Below the pieces are notes generated by a model. It worked only from the letters and a program-made list of their open reading frames with translations. It was not told the origin of the DNA and searched no databases. From assembly GCA_016297895.1 (NCBI GenBank), contig JAEDFS010000003.1, forward strand, positions 1 through 64,000: a DNA stretch of 64,000 nt. The letters are read 5' to 3'. Of the stretch, positions 25,448-33,611 are shown in pieces. Origin of the DNA: Marvinbryantia sp. (GTDB taxonomy: Bacteria > Bacillota > Clostridia > Lachnospirales > Lachnospiraceae). Position 1 is the first letter of the stretch, and each line of letters starts with the position of its first letter. The position numbers were made by a program, and so were the translations under genes.

Positions 25448-28189
25448 ATGCTGAAAGTGATCATAACAGATATTAAGAACAGAGATCTGCTGGTGCAGAC
25501 CATGGAAAGTCTGTGGGTTCTTGAGGAGTCGTTCCGGCAGAGGATACGGATCGTTCTGGTGTGGGAACATGACGGGATGCCGGATATTTTCTGCGAAGAT
25601 GTGGAAGAATTGAGCTCCAGGTGGGGAGAGCAGCTTATACAGGTGAGTTGTGGAGAAAAAAGCGTCTGGAAGGTCTGTGAAGAGGAGTTTGCACAGGGAG
25701 AAGAAGCCTATGCTGCCAGGATCTCTGCAGGAGATATCTGGAAGGGGGATAGTCTGAAGCGGGGATGTGAATATCTGGAACTGCATAAAGAAGAGACGGA
25801 TGTCCTGTTTTTTTCGCAGAGATTCCGGAATCCGAAACGGGAAGTTCCTCAGGAAACAGGAAAGCAGAAGGAAGAGTTATTTTGTAATCTGGAGCAGCCG
25901 GAAGACTGCCTGAAATGCCCGACGACTTTTGAAGGAGTGATCTTACGAAGGGAAAGCATGAAAGGAATCTCTTTTGATGAAACCCATGGATATGGGATCT
26001 GGGATGATTTTGTGCTGCAGATACTGAACAGGAAGAAGACCTGTGCATTTTTGAAGCGGGATTATTTTGTGACGGTGCAGCCCAGGATCGATCGCCTTCA
26101 GGACAATCCGGAAATGAGAAAACCGGAATGGTATCTGAACTGTCTGGAGAAACATTGTATTCCGGAACTGGAGTCCTTTGAAAAGAAAGAGGGCAGAGTT
26201 CCTTGCTTTGTGCAGGCTCATGTACTGTTCCAGCTTCTTATCCGGCTTAAGTGCAATCGGAATCATAACGATCTCAGAGTGTTCGGAGAAGGGGAACTGG
26301 AACGGTATGAATCCGGATGTCGGAGAGCATTGCAGTATATTGAGGATACTTTTCTGGTGAAGCAGACAGAAACAGTGGGCAGGATCGCACTGACGGAGGC
26401 GCTGTCCTGGTATTTTCTGAATCTGAAATATGACGGAGATCCGAAGCGGCAGTATCGGCTGGAAGATTTTCGGTCAAAAGACGGAAAAGTGGTAAAAACG
26501 GCTCTTGCCATGCAGGTAGGAGGCGAGGGGCCCTATCTGCGGATGTATCCCAAGCTGCGTCTGGAGATTCTGGAGGCGGAGAATGAGGTGCTTCGTCTGG
26601 ATGTGGCGGCACCGGGATATATCGGAGGGGATGGCTATCCTCTTACGGTATTGCTGAATGGCAAAGAGGTCCGGGCAGAGCGCATACAGTATTATCTGGA
26701 ACAGAAATTTTTTGGCAGGACGGCATATGAGGAGCATGGCTGGAAGGTCGAGATCCCGATCCGGGAGCTGAAGGAGAAGAATTGCCTGCAGGCGGTACTG
26801 GTACAGGGAGAGAAACGGGTGGTTCTTCCGGTGGTTACAAAAAGATATACGGCCAGACTTTCCGACAGGAGACCGCACTCATACTGGACCTTTGAGCAGT
26901 ATCTGATCCGATTGAAAAAGGGAGCGGAGGAACCGGGATTTTACATTGAACAGGTGGGATTCCGGGAAAAACTGAAACAGGAGCTGAAGCTTTTATACCG
27001 TCTGTGCAGAGGCAGGAGACGGAACCGGAGGATGGCCTGCTTAAGAGGACTTTACTGGCTGACACGTCCATGGTATCGGAAGAAAAATATCTGGCTCACC
27101 TTTGATAAGCTGTATAAAGGCGGAGACTGCGGAGAATATTTTTATAAATATATGAGCAGCCGGAAGGACACGGATGTGGTGCCGGGATATGTGATCAACG
27201 GAGACAGTCCGGACAGAGAACGTCTGGAAAAGGAAGGGTATCGTCCCCTTGTCAGAGGAAGCCTGCGACAGAAACTGATGTTTTTGAATGCAAAGATCGT
27301 ATTTGGAACCCATGTTAATATAACGGGATTCAATTGTTTCAGTGCAGGTCAGATCGCCTGCCTTCAGGATCGGCTGGAGTTTGTGAATATGTGTATTCAG
27401 CATGGACTGACAGTCCAGAATCTGGCCTATGATGCCAATCGTGTGTATAATAACAATAAAAGATATTACTGTGCTTCCAAATATGAAGTACAGAATTTAA
27501 GCCAGCCGCAGTATGGATATGAGGATCCAAATGCGCTGGTGCTTACAGGAATTCCCAGGTATGACGGGTTGATCAGCTGTGATAAACGACAGATTCTGAT
27601 CACACCTACCTGGAGAAATTATATTGTGATGCCGCCGGTGATGGGATCTGCAAGACCTTATAATCCGGAGTTTCGCAATACAGATTATTTCCGGATCTAC
27701 CATGCTCTGATTACCGATCCCAGGCTGGTAGAAACGGCGCGGCGGACTGGTTACCGACTGATCTATCTGCTTCATCCGGTCATGAGTGCACAGATCGATG
27801 ATTTTGAAAAGGTGGATGGCGTGGAACTGATCCAGGCGACCAACGTGAATTATGAGAAGATCCTCACGGAGTCCAGTCTGATGTTGACGGATTATTCGGG
27901 AGTCCAGTTTGATTTTGCCTATATGAGAAAACCGGTGGTGTATTATCATCCGCCGAAATTGCCGCCGCACTATGAGGAGGGAGGATTTTTCTATGACACA
28001 CAGGGATTTGGAGAGATCTGCAGAGAGCATGAGGAACTGGTGGATACGCTGTGCGGATATATGGAAACGGAATGCAGGCTGAAGCCGTTTTATCGTGACA
28101 GGCAGGATGACTTCTTTGCATTCAGTGATCAGGAAAGCTGCAGACGGATCTTTGAAAATGCGTCAGAATATCAGAGAATGCACAGATGA
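25448..28189 (+). CDS. TagF-like CDP-glycerol glycerophosphotransferase family protein with degenerate GT2-like N-terminus (paralogue 1)
   Basis: 913 residues. The C-terminal third (from about 544) is a Glyphos_transf domain: NIWLTFDKLYKGGDCGEYFY, CIQHGLTVQNLAYD, PRYDGL, ITPTWRNY, LHPVMS and LTDYSGVQFDFAY carry the conserved His and Asp residues of teichoic acid polymerases such as TagB/TagF. Residues 1-210 resemble a GT2 fold (ISAGDIWKGD where active enzymes have a DxD), so that half may be non-catalytic. The middle (about 340-480) looks like a beta-rich module. It probably builds a poly(polyol phosphate) chain on a lipid carrier at the inner membrane face. Tandem with a close paralogue 18 bases downstream. 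Confidence 0.87.
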   Translation: MLKVIITDIKNRDLLVQTMESLWVLEESFRQRIRIVLVWEHDGMPDIFCEDVEELSSRWGEQLIQVSCGEKSVWKVCEEEFAQGEEAYAARISAGDIWKGDSLKRGCEYLELHKEETDVLFFSQRFRNPKREVPQETGKQKEELFCNLEQPEDCLKCPTTFEGVILRRESMKGISFDETHGYGIWDDFVLQILNRKKTCAFLKRDYFVTVQPRIDRLQDNPEMRKPEWYLNCLEKHCIPELESFEKKEGRVPCFVQAHVLFQLLIRLKCNRNHNDLRVFGEGELERYESGCRRALQYIEDTFLVKQTETVGRIALTEALSWYFLNLKYDGDPKRQYRLEDFRSKDGKVVKTALAMQVGGEGPYLRMYPKLRLEILEAENEVLRLDVAAPGYIGGDGYPLTVLLNGKEVRAERIQYYLEQKFFGRTAYEEHGWKVEIPIRELKEKNCLQAVLVQGEKRVVLPVVTKRYTARLSDRRPHSYWTFEQYLIRLKKGAEEPGFYIEQVGFREKLKQELKLLYRLCRGRRRNRRMACLRGLYWLTRPWYRKKNIWLTFDKLYKGGDCGEYFYKYMSSRKDTDVVPGYVINGDSPDRERLEKEGYRPLVRGSLRQKLMFLNAKIVFGTHVNITGFNCFSAGQIACLQDRLEFVNMCIQHGLTVQNLAYDANRVYNNNKRYYCASKYEVQNLSQPQYGYEDPNALVLTGIPRYDGLISCDKRQILITPTWRNYIVMPPVMGSARPYNPEFRNTDYFRIYHALITDPRLVETARRTGYRLIYLLHPVMSAQIDDFEKVDGVELIQATNVNYEKILTESSLMLTDYSGVQFDFAYMRKPVVYYHPPKLPPHYEEGGFFYDTQGFGEICREHEELVDTLCGYMETECRLKPFYRDRQDDFFAFSDQESCRRIFENASEYQRMHR

Positions 28190-28207
28190 GATACTCGGAG
28201 GCGTGAC

Positions 28208-30799
28208 ATGTCACAGTTATACATTACCATTTTAACTGCAGCAGGCAGCGAAGAGGAGCAGCAAAGTACAATAGAAAATCTCAGGCATCTGGATCATGAT
28301 TTTCATGAACATGTGGAATGCAGGATCGTGGAGCCCTGTGAGGGCTCCATCTGGAAGGGATATGAAAAGGCTTTACAGGAGACTGACACGAAATATGTGA
28401 TGATGATCCGGTCAGGGGATACCTTTTTGCCGGATGCCCCGGAGAGGGCATATACCTTTTTTGAGAAGCAGGGAGAGGCGCTGGATGCGGTGATGCTGCG
28501 GGGATCCTATGAAGGAAGAAAAAGTATACCGAAGAAGGAGGCTGTACCGACACGGGGGAAAGTGTATTCTCTGGAAAGGCAAGAAGATGTGGAACGGGTT
28601 CCCAATTGCTATGAGGGAATTTTGCTTCGCACAGAGGCGGCCGGGAAGGAGAAGTTTCACGAAAACCATGGATATGAGACCTTCGAGGAGTATGTGTATC
28701 GGATCCTGGATAAAAAGAAAAAGATCGGTTATGTGAGACAGGCGGTGATCCTGGTTGACCGTCCTATCAAGAGAAGTATTTCCAGAAATAAGGATAACCT
28801 GAAAAAGGAATGGTATCTGGGGACGGTGAGGGATCATCTGCTTCCAATGCAGGAATTTTATCGGGAAAAGTATGGAAGCCTGCCATTGTTCTATCAGTAT
28901 CGGACAGTATATGAGCTGAAGCTTCGGTTTGAAAGCAACCGGAATGCGGAGGACAAACATGTTCTGAATGAGAGAGAACGGGAAGAATTTTTTGTCCTTT
29001 GCGCCCGGGCGCTGCAGAATGTGGAGGATGCTCTTCTGACTCCCAAAAGCAGGCAGGTGTACGGCGGAGATCTTTCCTATGCATTGTCCCGACAGTTTCT
29101 GGATCTGAAATACGGAGAAAAGCCGCATCCCCTGTACTATCCCAAAGCACCGGAAGTCTATCTGGATCTGGTGAATTACAGCGCCGGAAGCCTTGTGCTG
29201 GATTTTGCGGCGCCGCCGCTGGAGAGGACGGGAGAAGAAAAACGGGTCATTTTGTGGAACGGGGAAAAACGGACACCGGAGCCTACGGTACGCTTTGCCC
29301 GGACGGATTATTTTGGCCGGACAGCCTATGAGGAGGAGACGTTTCGTATCAGTCTGGCCTGTGGGGAAATGAAAAAGAAAAACAGACTGTCACTGATCGA
29401 GGAACGGGATGGACAGCAGACAGAACTGCCGATCCTGACCAGAAGATATACCTCAAGAATCACCCGGGAATGGAAGGATTCCTATTGGAGCTTCGGAGCG
29501 TATGCCATGAGCTTCGGCGAAAAAAAGAATACGATCCGGGTGGATCAGATGAGCACGGCAGCACATCTGGTGCGGGAAGCAGGAGCTTTGTGCAGGCTGG
29601 CGCTGGGCGACAGAAAGAAGAGAGAGATGTTCCGGAAACGCCTGGAATACTGGAGATACTGGCCGATGTATCGCAGACAGAATATCTGGCTTACCTTTGA
29701 TAAGATCTATAAAGGCGGGGACAACGGAGAGTATTTTTATAAGTATATGATGACCCGCAGGGACACGGATGTGGTTCCGGCCTATCTGATCAATGAGGAG
29801 GCACCGGACCGGAAACGACTGGAGGAGGAAGGATACCAGCCGCTGATCTTTGGAAGCAGGAAGCATCGGCGAATGTTTCTTCATGCAAAGATGATCTTTG
29901 CAACTCATGCGGGAATCTACAATTTCAACGGGATTTCTGAGGAGGAGCTTCCCTATCTTCAGGATCTGATGAATGCAGAGGCGATCTGTATCCAGCACGG
30001 CCTTTCGGTACAGGACCTGGCATTTAATGCAAACAGGGCTTTTAATAATAATAAAAGGTATTACTGTGCATCCAGATATGAGGTGGAGAATCTGCTGCAG
30101 CCCATTTACGGTTACGATGACCCGTCCGTGATCCGCCTGACAGGTGTGCCAAGATATGACGGGCTGGTGAGTGATGACAGGAGACAGATCCTGATCACAC
30201 CGACCTGGAGGAGTTATATTGCACTTCCGTCCGTGGGAAAGAATAATTCCAGACCTTATTTTGACGGATTTAAGGAAACCGTGTATTATAAGGTATATAA
30301 TGATCTGATCTCAGATCCGAAATTGCTGGAGACAGCGAAGAAGACGGGATATCGGATCCTGTATCTGGTGCATCCCAACATCTGTGAGCAGGCCAGGGAT
30401 TTTACACGGTGCGAGGGCGTTGAGATTATTTCGGCAATGGATGTGGATTATGAAAAGATCCTGACCCGGTCCAGTCTGATGGTAACGGATTATTCCGGAG
30501 TGCAGTTTGATTTTGCCTATATGAGAAAACCGGTGGTGTATTATCATACTCCAAAGCTTCCGCCTCATTATGTGGAGGGAGGATTTTTCTATGATACCCA
30601 GGGATTTGGAGAGATCTGCATGGAACATCAGGAGCTGGTGGATACCCTGTGTGACTATATGGAACATGATTGTCAGCTGAAACCGTTTTACCGGGAACGG
30701 GAAGATGATTTCTTTGCTTTTGATGATCATAATAACTGTCAGAGGATCTTTGAGGATGCCCTGGAGTATCAGAAGGAAAAGAAGAAAAAAGAAGCGTAA
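28208..30799 (+). CDS. TagF-like glycerophosphotransferase family protein (paralogue 2)
   Basis: 863 residues with the same three-part plan as the preceding gene: degenerate GT2-like N-terminus (MIRSGDTFLPDAPERAY in place of a DxD site), middle module, and a Glyphos_transf domain from about 488 (NIWLTFDKIYKGGDNGEYFY, CIQHGLSVQDLAFN, ITPTWRSY, VTDYSGVQFDFAYMRKP). The last 150 residues are nearly identical to paralogue 1 (PPHY..GGFFYDTQGFGEIC), pointing to tandem duplication, possibly with gene conversion. GGAGGCGTGAC precedes ATG. Two such enzymes could act as primase and polymerase or add different polyol phosphates; which one does which cannot be read. Confidence 0.87.
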   Translation: MSQLYITILTAAGSEEEQQSTIENLRHLDHDFHEHVECRIVEPCEGSIWKGYEKALQETDTKYVMMIRSGDTFLPDAPERAYTFFEKQGEALDAVMLRGSYEGRKSIPKKEAVPTRGKVYSLERQEDVERVPNCYEGILLRTEAAGKEKFHENHGYETFEEYVYRILDKKKKIGYVRQAVILVDRPIKRSISRNKDNLKKEWYLGTVRDHLLPMQEFYREKYGSLPLFYQYRTVYELKLRFESNRNAEDKHVLNEREREEFFVLCARALQNVEDALLTPKSRQVYGGDLSYALSRQFLDLKYGEKPHPLYYPKAPEVYLDLVNYSAGSLVLDFAAPPLERTGEEKRVILWNGEKRTPEPTVRFARTDYFGRTAYEEETFRISLACGEMKKKNRLSLIEERDGQQTELPILTRRYTSRITREWKDSYWSFGAYAMSFGEKKNTIRVDQMSTAAHLVREAGALCRLALGDRKKREMFRKRLEYWRYWPMYRRQNIWLTFDKIYKGGDNGEYFYKYMMTRRDTDVVPAYLINEEAPDRKRLEEEGYQPLIFGSRKHRRMFLHAKMIFATHAGIYNFNGISEEELPYLQDLMNAEAICIQHGLSVQDLAFNANRAFNNNKRYYCASRYEVENLLQPIYGYDDPSVIRLTGVPRYDGLVSDDRRQILITPTWRSYIALPSVGKNNSRPYFDGFKETVYYKVYNDLISDPKLLETAKKTGYRILYLVHPNICEQARDFTRCEGVEIISAMDVDYEKILTRSSLMVTDYSGVQFDFAYMRKPVVYYHTPKLPPHYVEGGFFYDTQGFGEICMEHQELVDTLCDYMEHDCQLKPFYREREDDFFAFDDHNNCQRIFEDALEYQKEKKKKEA

Positions 30800-30836
30800 A
30801 TGCGGTGCAGATCTGCCGCAGGAAAGGAAACGGCAT

Positions 30837-31580
30837 ATGGTATCAGCAGTGATTTTTGCAGGGGGAGTGGGAATGCGGATGAAGTCCGCAGATATTCCGA
30901 AACAGTTCCTTCAGGTGGACGGAAAACCGATCATTATCCGGACCCTGGAGGTGTTTGAGAATCATAAACAGGTGGATGAGATCGTGGTGGCCTGTCTGGA
31001 AAGCTGGATTCCCGTTCTGCAGGAACAGCTTGTAAAATACGGGATCCATAAAGTGAGAACAGTGATTCCGGGCGGAAACAACGGGCATGAATCCATTCAC
31101 AACGGTCTTATGGAGGCAGCAAAAACGGCGAAGCCGGAGGATATTGTACTGATCTGTGACGGGGTGCGGCCTATGATCACGGAAAAACTGGTGTCGGACT
31201 GTATCCGTGAGACCAGGGAATATGAAAATGCAGTGCCGGTGACTCCCAGTATTGACTCTGTGCTGGAGAGTTTTGACGGAATGACCTGTAAGAAGAGTTA
31301 TGAGCGGAAAAAGATGTTTATTACCCAGGCACCTCAGGGCTATACATTCCGAAAGATTTTATGGGCCCATGAGGAAGCGGAAAAACGGGGGATCACGAAT
31401 CCCATCTCTTCCTGCGAGCTTTTGCTGGAGCTGGGGGAGGAAATTCACATTTTTATCGGGGAACGGCAGAATATCAAGGTGACTACACCTGAGGATCTCT
31501 ATACTCTGCGCTCCGGGTATTACTATAACCATTACCGGGCATTTGCAAAGGAGGAGCTGGGGTATGAACAGGAAGATTGA
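30837..31580 (+). CDS. IspD/TarI-family cytidylyltransferase, probably for a CDP-polyol
   Basis: 247 residues. I chose ATG at 30837 (AGGAAAGGAAACG upstream). The nucleotidyltransferase motif is VIFAGGVGMRMKSADIPKQF, followed by DGKPIIIRTLEVFE, GGNNGHESIHNGL, DGVRPMI and APQGYTF. IPKQFLQVDGKPI is closer to TarI (ribitol-5-phosphate cytidylyltransferase) than to IspD, and the location directly after two TagF-like polymerases supports making a CDP-polyol donor. IspD function in isoprenoid synthesis cannot be excluded. Overlaps the next gene by 17 bases. Confidence 0.82.
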   Translation: MVSAVIFAGGVGMRMKSADIPKQFLQVDGKPIIIRTLEVFENHKQVDEIVVACLESWIPVLQEQLVKYGIHKVRTVIPGGNNGHESIHNGLMEAAKTAKPEDIVLICDGVRPMITEKLVSDCIRETREYENAVPVTPSIDSVLESFDGMTCKKSYERKKMFITQAPQGYTFRKILWAHEEAEKRGITNPISSCELLLELGEEIHIFIGERQNIKVTTPEDLYTLRSGYYYNHYRAFAKEELGYEQED

Positions 31581-32631
31581 GGAACTGGTGACGCCCTGTG
31601 TCTATGAGGATGTGCTGTCTGTGGTGAGAAGGAGTCTTCCCTGGGAGAAGCTGGATCATAAAAGGGTGCTGATCACCGGTGCAAACGGGTTTATCAGCTA
31701 CTATCTGGTGCTGACCTGTCTGATCCGTAATGATCTCTATGACAGCGGGATTCAGGTTGTGGGACTGGTGCGCAGCCTGGAGCATGCACAGAAGAAATAT
31801 GGGGATGTGCTGGAACGCAGTGACATTCATCTCATGGTTCAGGATGTGTGTGCCGAATTGGATCCGGGAAAGGTGGATGTGGTGATCCACGCAGCCAGTC
31901 AGGCGAGCGCCTGGCATTTTGAACATGATCCGGTGGGAACGATCAACGCCAATCTCCTGGGAACGCAGCGTGTGCTGGAGACCGCCAGGAAATATGGGGC
32001 AGAAGTGCTGATGATCTCCAGCCTGAAAATATATGGAAGCTTCCGGGACTGTCCCAGGGACGTGATCCGGGAGGAAGACAGTGGGTATCTGGATCAGACT
32101 TCTTACAAAAACTGTTATGCGGTGGGGAAAATGGCGGCAGAGACCTTATGTGCCAGCTATCACAAACAGTACGGGATTCCGGTAAAGATCGTTCGCCCCA
32201 GTTATATTTACGGACCGACGACCATGAAGGATGACCGGGTATGGGCTCAGTTTATCACCAATGTGATCCGAAATGAGGATATCGTGCTCAAAAGCAACGG
32301 AGCGCCTTACCGTTCTTTCTGCTATGTGACAGATACGGCAGCGGCGATTTTTACGGTATTGCTCAAAGGCGAGGAGATGCAGCCTTATAATATTGCGTCA
32401 GAACTGGGAAATATTACGATCCGGGGATTTGCGAAAACAGCAGTGGAGGTATTTCCGGAGAAACACCTGAAACTGTCCTTTGTGAATAAGGAAGACGAGA
32501 AGGAACCGGAGATCACAGCCGGAGTCTGTGAGATCCTGGACAGCAGCAGACTGCAGAACCTTGGATGGCAGGCAGAAGTGGGGCTGAAGGAAGGAATTCG
32601 CAGGGCAGTGAGAATTATGGAAAATATATAG
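31564..32631 (+). CDS. NAD-dependent epimerase/dehydratase (extended SDR) paired with the cytidylyltransferase
   Basis: 355 residues; ATG at 31564 has AAGGAGGAGC just upstream, so an earlier TTG is less likely. Rossmann motif ITGANGFISYYLV, then VVIHAASQAS, SSLKIYGSF, catalytic YAVGK (YxxxK) and VRPSYIYGP. TarI is usually paired with the MDR-type reductase TarJ; here an extended SDR takes that place and overlaps the cytidylyltransferase gene, so it may act on the polyol precursor or on the CDP-linked product. Exact reaction unknown. Last gene of the polysaccharide locus. Confidence 0.8.
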   Translation: MNRKIEELVTPCVYEDVLSVVRRSLPWEKLDHKRVLITGANGFISYYLVLTCLIRNDLYDSGIQVVGLVRSLEHAQKKYGDVLERSDIHLMVQDVCAELDPGKVDVVIHAASQASAWHFEHDPVGTINANLLGTQRVLETARKYGAEVLMISSLKIYGSFRDCPRDVIREEDSGYLDQTSYKNCYAVGKMAAETLCASYHKQYGIPVKIVRPSYIYGPTTMKDDRVWAQFITNVIRNEDIVLKSNGAPYRSFCYVTDTAAAIFTVLLKGEEMQPYNIASELGNITIRGFAKTAVEVFPEKHLKLSFVNKEDEKEPEITAGVCEILDSSRLQNLGWQAEVGLKEGIRRAVRIMENI

Positions 32632-32637
32632 AAAAAG

Positions 32638-32666
32638 TTGCAAATATTATAGTTGTGTGATATACT
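32638..32666 (+). promoter_or_regulatory. Promoter of the Rpn-family gene
   Basis: TTGCAA (32638-32643), 17-base spacer, TATACT (32661-32666), directly after the SDR stop. The transcript would begin near 32673, so leader repeat copy C falls in its 5' untranslated region. Confidence 0.7.
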
Positions 32667-32687
32667 GGCTTTGCACTTAATGAATCG

Positions 32688-32736
32688 GGTCATTCGACCA
32701 AATATCCATTTGAAAAAAGTGAAAGCCAGGAAGATG
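32688..32736 (+). repeat. Leader repeat, copy C
   Basis: GGTCATTCGACC, AAATATCCATTTGAAAAAA, GTGAAAGCCAGGAAGATGTT: near-identical to copy B at 25354. It lies in the leader of the Rpn gene, 80 bases before its ATG. Its GTG frame would encode MKARKML, echoing copy A's MKARKQL. Confidence 0.7.
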
Positions 32737-32816
32737 TTGCGCAGGGGAAGGCGTCTGTTTTATAGATCTGCAGGGTATTGTCATCATCTTTCTGAGGAGA
32801 GGAAAGGAGAGGCAAT

Positions 32817-33542
32817 ATGGGAAACAACGGTGAATTTATTATGAAGCCGAAAGTAGACTTCTGTTTCAAGGAACTGATGGCAGATGAAAAAGTAAGACAG
32901 GGGTTTATAGGGGCAATTCTTAACGTAGCTCCTGAAGAGATCAGGGAGACGCGGCTTTTGCCGACGATCCTGCGAAAGGGAAGTCGGGAAGAGAAACTTG
33001 GAATTCTGGATGTAAGAGTGCTGTTGTACGATGGCTCCCAAATGGACCTGGAGATGCAGGTAGCACCCTTTGAACTTTGGGCTGAACGGTCACTGTTTTA
33101 TCTGTTTAAAATGTATTTGGAACAGATTCAGGAGGGGCAGGATTACGATGTAATCAAAAAGTGTATTCATGTGTTGGAATTGCCAAAGCTTGCAAAGTAT
33201 GAGCAACCGGAGACGGAATTGCTGAAATGGGCGAAATTTTTTCGGGCAGAGAGAAAGGAGGAATTCGAGATGGCAGCGAAGGATGACGAGTATCTGGAAA
33301 AAGCGTATCAGCGGCTGGTGAATATCAGTGCAGATGAGAAAAAGAGACGGGAGTATGAGGCAAGACAGGATGCGCTGCGGGATTATAACTGGCAGATGAA
33401 GAGCAATTGGAGGCAGGGAATGAAACAGGGGATGAAGCAGGGAATAGAACAGGGCTTGAATCAGGCGGTGAAAAATTTGATGGAGACGAGCGGAATGACG
33501 CTGGAAGAGGCGAGAAAAGCACTGATGATTCAGGAAAAATGA
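32817..33542 (+). CDS. Rpn family recombination-promoting nuclease/PD-(D/E)XK transposase-like, internally shortened
   Basis: 241 residues; AAAGGAGAGG precedes ATG. N-terminus KPKVDFCFKELMADEKV and the nuclease core LGILDVRVLLYDGSQMDLEMQV (PD-(D/E)XK: D...E-x-Q) are typical, as is RSLFYLFKMYLEQIQEG. Relatives are near 290-300 residues with a segment between IKKCIH and the ELPKL stretch that is absent here, suggesting an in-frame deletion of roughly 40-50 residues. The C-terminus has an MKQGMKQGIEQG repeat, common in this family. The Rpn group is linked to RecA-independent horizontal transfer and phage defence. Confidence 0.85.
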   Translation: MGNNGEFIMKPKVDFCFKELMADEKVRQGFIGAILNVAPEEIRETRLLPTILRKGSREEKLGILDVRVLLYDGSQMDLEMQVAPFELWAERSLFYLFKMYLEQIQEGQDYDVIKKCIHVLELPKLAKYEQPETELLKWAKFFRAERKEEFEMAAKDDEYLEKAYQRLVNISADEKKRREYEARQDALRDYNWQMKSNWRQGMKQGMKQGIEQGLNQAVKNLMETSGMTLEEARKALMIQEK

Positions 33543-33611
33543 TCATCGGTTTGAGTTTGATGAACTGTGAAAAAGCAGAGATCATGAAAGGAATCAGGGC
33601 GGTAACTTAGT

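Noticed and set aside
30837..31580. IspD of the MEP isoprenoid pathway
   Set aside because: Sequence around IPKQFLQVDGKPI and the location after TagF-like genes favour a TarI-type CDP-polyol role, though not proven.
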